A program made the position numbers and the translations under genes. The notes beneath the pieces are model-generated. The model ran no database searches and was not told the origin of the DNA. It was given only the letters and a program-made list of their open reading frames with translations. This document shows, piece by piece, positions 13,183 through 15,330 of a DNA stretch of 15,330 bases; position 1 is the first letter of the stretch; each line of letters begins with the position of its first letter. Origin of the DNA: JBECKR01 sp040235415 (lineage in GTDB: Bacteria > Acidobacteriota > Polarisedimenticolia > Polarisedimenticolales > Polarisedimenticolaceae); assembly GCA_040235415.1 (NCBI GenBank), contig JBECKR010000360.1:1-15330 (forward strand), read 5' to 3'.

Positions 13183-13240
13183 CCATCATAGGCCGAGAGT
13201 CCGGGAGCCGCCAAACCGGATTCGGCCTGGGCTATGATGG
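13183..13240. promoter_or_regulatory. Divergent promoter region with perfect 9-base inverted repeat
   Basis: CCATCATAG (13183-13191) and CTATGATGG (13232-13240) are a perfect inverted repeat with 40 bases between them. Each arm reads TATGAT in the direction of the gene it faces (one mismatch to TATAAT), and each lies about 43 bases from the respective start codon (13142 on -, 13282 on +). For the - strand a TTGGCG -35 candidate exists at 13209-13214 (18-base spacer). No good -35 is seen for the + strand. The arms could be paired -10 boxes, an operator, or both. Confidence 0.55.
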
Positions 13241-13281
13241 GGCCCCGGCGAACCCCGCCGGCCTGCCCGGAGCGCGACCCG

Positions 13282-14502
13282 ATGCACGTGCTGTTCGTGG
13301 AGCCGGCGTTTCCCCAGAACCAACGCCAGTTCGTCCGGGCGCTCCATGCCGTGGGTGCACGCGTCACGGGCATCGGCGAGCGTCCGGTGGATCATCTCGA
13401 CCCCGAGCTCAAGGGCTGGCTCTACGGCTACGAGCGGGTCTCGTCCGTCGTCCGAGAGGACGAGCTCCACGACACGGTTCGGCGCGTGCAACGGCGCGAG
13501 TGGGTCGATCGGCTGGAGGCCACCGTCGAGGCGCACATCCTTCCGGCCGCTCGGGTCAGAGAGGCCTGCACGATTCCGGGAACGTCCGTGCGCACCGCGT
13601 TCCTGTGCCGCGACAAGCCGGCGATGAAGGAGGCGCTCCGGGCCGCCGGGGTCCCGTGCGCGCACTCGTCCGCCGCGCGGTCCCTCGAAGAGTTGCGCGC
13701 CTTCGCGGAGAGCGTCGGATTCCCGCTGATCCTGAAGCCCCGCGACGCCGCGGGCGCGTCGGGCACCCACCGCGTCGACGACGACGCCGGGCTCGAGACG
13801 GTCGCCCGGCGCGCGGGCGTCGACCGCGGCGCGGAGATCGCCGTCGAGGAGTTCGTCGAGGGCCACGAGGGGTTCTGGGACACCCTCAGCATCGGCGGCC
13901 GACCGGCGCACGAGTTCGTGACGCACTACTACCCGGGTGTTCTCGAAGCGATGCGTACGCGCTGGATCTCGCCGCAAATCGTCACCACGAACCGCCTCGA
14001 CGCGTCGGGATACGACGAGCTCAAGCGCATGGGGCGTCGCGTCCTCGAGGTGCTCGGCATCGGGACGTCGGCGACGCACATGGAGTGGTTCTTCGGACCG
14101 AAGGGCTTGAAGTTCTCCGAGATCGGATGCCGCCCGCCGGGGGTCGGCTGTTGGGACCTGTACTGCGCGGCCAACGAGTTCGACCTCTACCGCGAGTGGG
14201 CGTCCGCCGTCGTGCACGACCGCGGGGAGCGGGCACCCTCGCGGCGCTTCGCCGCCGGAATGATCGCCTTGAGACCGAGCGGGGACGGAACGATCCGCGG
14301 CTACGACGGCGTCGAAGGGATGTACTCGCGGTTCGGGGAACGGATCATCGACGCGCACTTCCCGCCCCCGGGGACGCCGACCCAGCCGGTCGAGGCCGGC
14401 TACATGGCGAACGCTTGGGTCCGGGTACGCCATCCGGACTACGACGCGCTGCGGGGCATCCTGGACGACATCGGTCGGACGGTGAAGGTCCATGCCGGGT
14501 GA
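13282..14502 (+). CDS. ATP-grasp ligase-like enzyme (paralogue A)
   Basis: A 406-residue protein. I chose the ATG at 13282 (GGAG at 13269-13272) because MHVLFVEPAF aligns with the paralogues; the in-frame ATG at 13234 lies inside the predicted -10 box. ATP-grasp elements: CRDKPAMK (K112), GFPLILKPRDAAGAS (K152), VEEFVEGHE (189-190), THMEWF (E258) and FSEIGCRPPG (E270, R274), with G272 at the usual metal-binding Asn. The Gly-rich loop reads RDAAGASGTHR rather than the xAGAG of the other two. The region 298-315 (FDLYREWASAVVHDRG) and the C-terminal VRVRHP are shared with paralogue C. Likely activity: ATP-dependent carboxylate ligation on an unknown small molecule or peptide in the cytoplasm. 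The next gene overlaps its end by 11 bases. Confidence 0.85.
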   Translation: MHVLFVEPAFPQNQRQFVRALHAVGARVTGIGERPVDHLDPELKGWLYGYERVSSVVREDELHDTVRRVQRREWVDRLEATVEAHILPAARVREACTIPGTSVRTAFLCRDKPAMKEALRAAGVPCAHSSAARSLEELRAFAESVGFPLILKPRDAAGASGTHRVDDDAGLETVARRAGVDRGAEIAVEEFVEGHEGFWDTLSIGGRPAHEFVTHYYPGVLEAMRTRWISPQIVTTNRLDASGYDELKRMGRRVLEVLGIGTSATHMEWFFGPKGLKFSEIGCRPPGVGCWDLYCAANEFDLYREWASAVVHDRGERAPSRRFAAGMIALRPSGDGTIRGYDGVEGMYSRFGERIIDAHFPPPGTPTQPVEAGYMANAWVRVRHPDYDALRGILDDIGRTVKVHAG

Positions 14503-15330
14503 GCGCGTGCTTCGTGCGCTTCCGGCCGCGGTCATCCTCCTCGCGGCCCAAACCGTCGCGCTCGCCGCGAGCGGCGGCCTGCTCGATCGCGATCGAGCGG
14601 CTCTCGCCACGCGGGCCGTGGGCGCGCTCGACGATGCCACCGCGGTCGCCCTCGCCGCGGACGGTGCGATCGTCGCAGCGGCGTTTCCCGATCCCGGCCA
14701 TGCGAATCGCGCGCTCCTCCGGATCGGCTCGCCGGATCGCGGCGATCCGGACGTCCTCGAGATGCCGGGCGAGGTCCGCGCCCTGCTGTTCGGCGATGCC
14801 GGTGACACGCTCTACGCCGTCGTCCGGCGCGAGGGAAAACGGCAGGCGACCGACTCGTACCTCGCCGCGATCGAGCCCGACACGCTCAAGGCCCGGCGAG
14901 TCGTGACGCTCCCGCCGAGCGCGGCCGCGCTCGCGTGGTGGCGCGAGCGCGATGCGATCGTCGTCGCGTGTGACGACGAGCTCCGGACGTTCCTCCTGCC
15001 GGACATGCGCAGCGGCCCGCTGGTCAGGCTGTTGGGGCCGAACCTCGCCCTGGAGCCGCGGAGCCTCCCGAACCGGATGCTCGTCGGGAAGTCGGACGCG
15101 ATCGTCGACGTCGACCTGACCGATCCCCAGGGGCGGGACGAGATCGCCATCCGAGGCCGCGTCGGCACCCCGGCGCCGGTCGTCGACATCGCGCTCGCGT
15201 CGGACGGCCGATACGCCGACGTCCTGACCGCCGACCGCAAGATCGCGCGCCTGCTGCTGGAGGCGCCGGAGCAGGCGCCGGTAACGCGGGTGGCGCCGCA
15301 CGCCGAAGTGCCGCCGCCGCGCCCGACGAC
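14492..15330 (+). CDS. Exported beta-propeller-like protein, N-terminal part (3' truncated by window)
   Basis: The frame starting at ATG 14492 stays open to the window edge (279 residues). The start overlaps the last 11 bases of the ATP-grasp gene, with GAAGG just upstream, indicating translational coupling; a GTG at 14507 is an alternative. Residues 1-27 (RVLRALPAAVILLAAQTVAL) are a signal peptide. The rest shows recurring strand pairs of the form hydrophobic-x-xDGxhhxAh: AVALAADGAIVAAAF, RALLFGDAGDTLYAVV, ALAWWRERDAIVVAC and DIALASDGRYADVL, typical of beta-propeller blades. There are no catalytic motifs. It is the only exported protein in the ATP-grasp cluster and may act on or sense the cluster's product outside the cytoplasm (inference). 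The frame on the opposite strand is a shadow. Confidence 0.75.
   Translation, partial: MPGERVLRALPAAVILLAAQTVALAASGGLLDRDRAALATRAVGALDDATAVALAADGAIVAAAFPDPGHANRALLRIGSPDRGDPDVLEMPGEVRALLFGDAGDTLYAVVRREGKRQATDSYLAAIEPDTLKARRVVTLPPSAAALAWWRERDAIVVACDDELRTFLLPDMRSGPLVRLLGPNLALEPRSLPNRMLVGKSDAIVDVDLTDPQGRDEIAIRGRVGTPAPVVDIALASDGRYADVLTADRKIARLLLEAPEQAPVTRVAPHAEVPPPRPT

Noticed and set aside
11988..14906. A 972-codon open frame on the + strand
   Set aside because: It runs across two ATP-grasp genes and the divergent promoter in the wrong frame or strand; its translation has no recognisable domain.
14345..15301. A 318-codon open frame on the - strand at the window end
   Set aside because: Antisense to the exported propeller-like gene, which has a signal peptide, blade-like repeats and a coupled start; the - strand product is Arg/Asp-rich without motifs.
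1..15330. tRNA, rRNA, insertion sequences or attachment sites
   Set aside because: No transposase-like protein, terminal inverted repeats, tRNA-like cloverleaf or ribosomal RNA sequence was recognised on reading.

Overview
The window is about 15.3 kb of very GC-rich, densely coding bacterial chromosome with no mobile elements, CRISPR arrays, tRNA or rRNA genes that I can see. The gene content is a fused membrane/spermidine-synthase-like protein, a secreted beta-helix protein with thrombospondin type 3 repeats, DUF4382-like lipoproteins, an HTH-REC regulator and ATP-grasp ligases ending in a 'RPPG' motif. This mix, together with the GC bias, fits a Gram-negative, soil- or sediment-type lineage such as Acidobacteriota or a neighbouring candidate phylum. 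That placement is an inference from style and family content; no marker gene is present.

Layout. 1-264: 3' end of a ComF-family phosphoribosyltransferase. 315-1271: exported cyclophilin-like protein with an eroded active site. 1513-1968 and 2154-2639: two paralogous small exported proteins that share a Lys/Gly-rich C-terminal tail. 2683-5259: large membrane protein fused to a spermidine-synthase-like domain. 5354-8083: secreted beta-helix / calcium-repeat surface protein. 8226-8915 and 8916-9824: two abutting exported, probably lipid-anchored proteins. All of these are on the + strand. 9840-10460 (-): response regulator with the DNA-binding domain at the N-terminus and the receiver at the C-terminus. 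10697-11914 (-), 11919-13142 (-) and 13282-14502 (+): three ATP-grasp paralogues in a divergent arrangement. 14492-15330 (+): start of an exported beta-propeller-like protein that runs off the window.

Regulation. Most transcription units carry a readable sigma-70-type promoter just upstream (TTGnnn, 16-18 bases, TAtAnT-like), which stands out in this GC-rich DNA. One strong intrinsic terminator (1999-2028) separates the two small paralogues. The three ATP-grasp genes are read outward from a 139-base region in which a perfect 9-base inverted repeat contains a TATGAT -10-like box on each strand.

Best candidate for an undescribed system: the ATP-grasp trio (10697-14502) with the overlapping exported propeller gene. 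All three enzymes keep the ATP-binding lysines and two acidic metal ligands, but the usual asparagine of the second metal site is Gly or Ala in each. The substrate and product cannot be read from the sequence. The second candidate is the paired small exported proteins with the KGKGKKKG tail.
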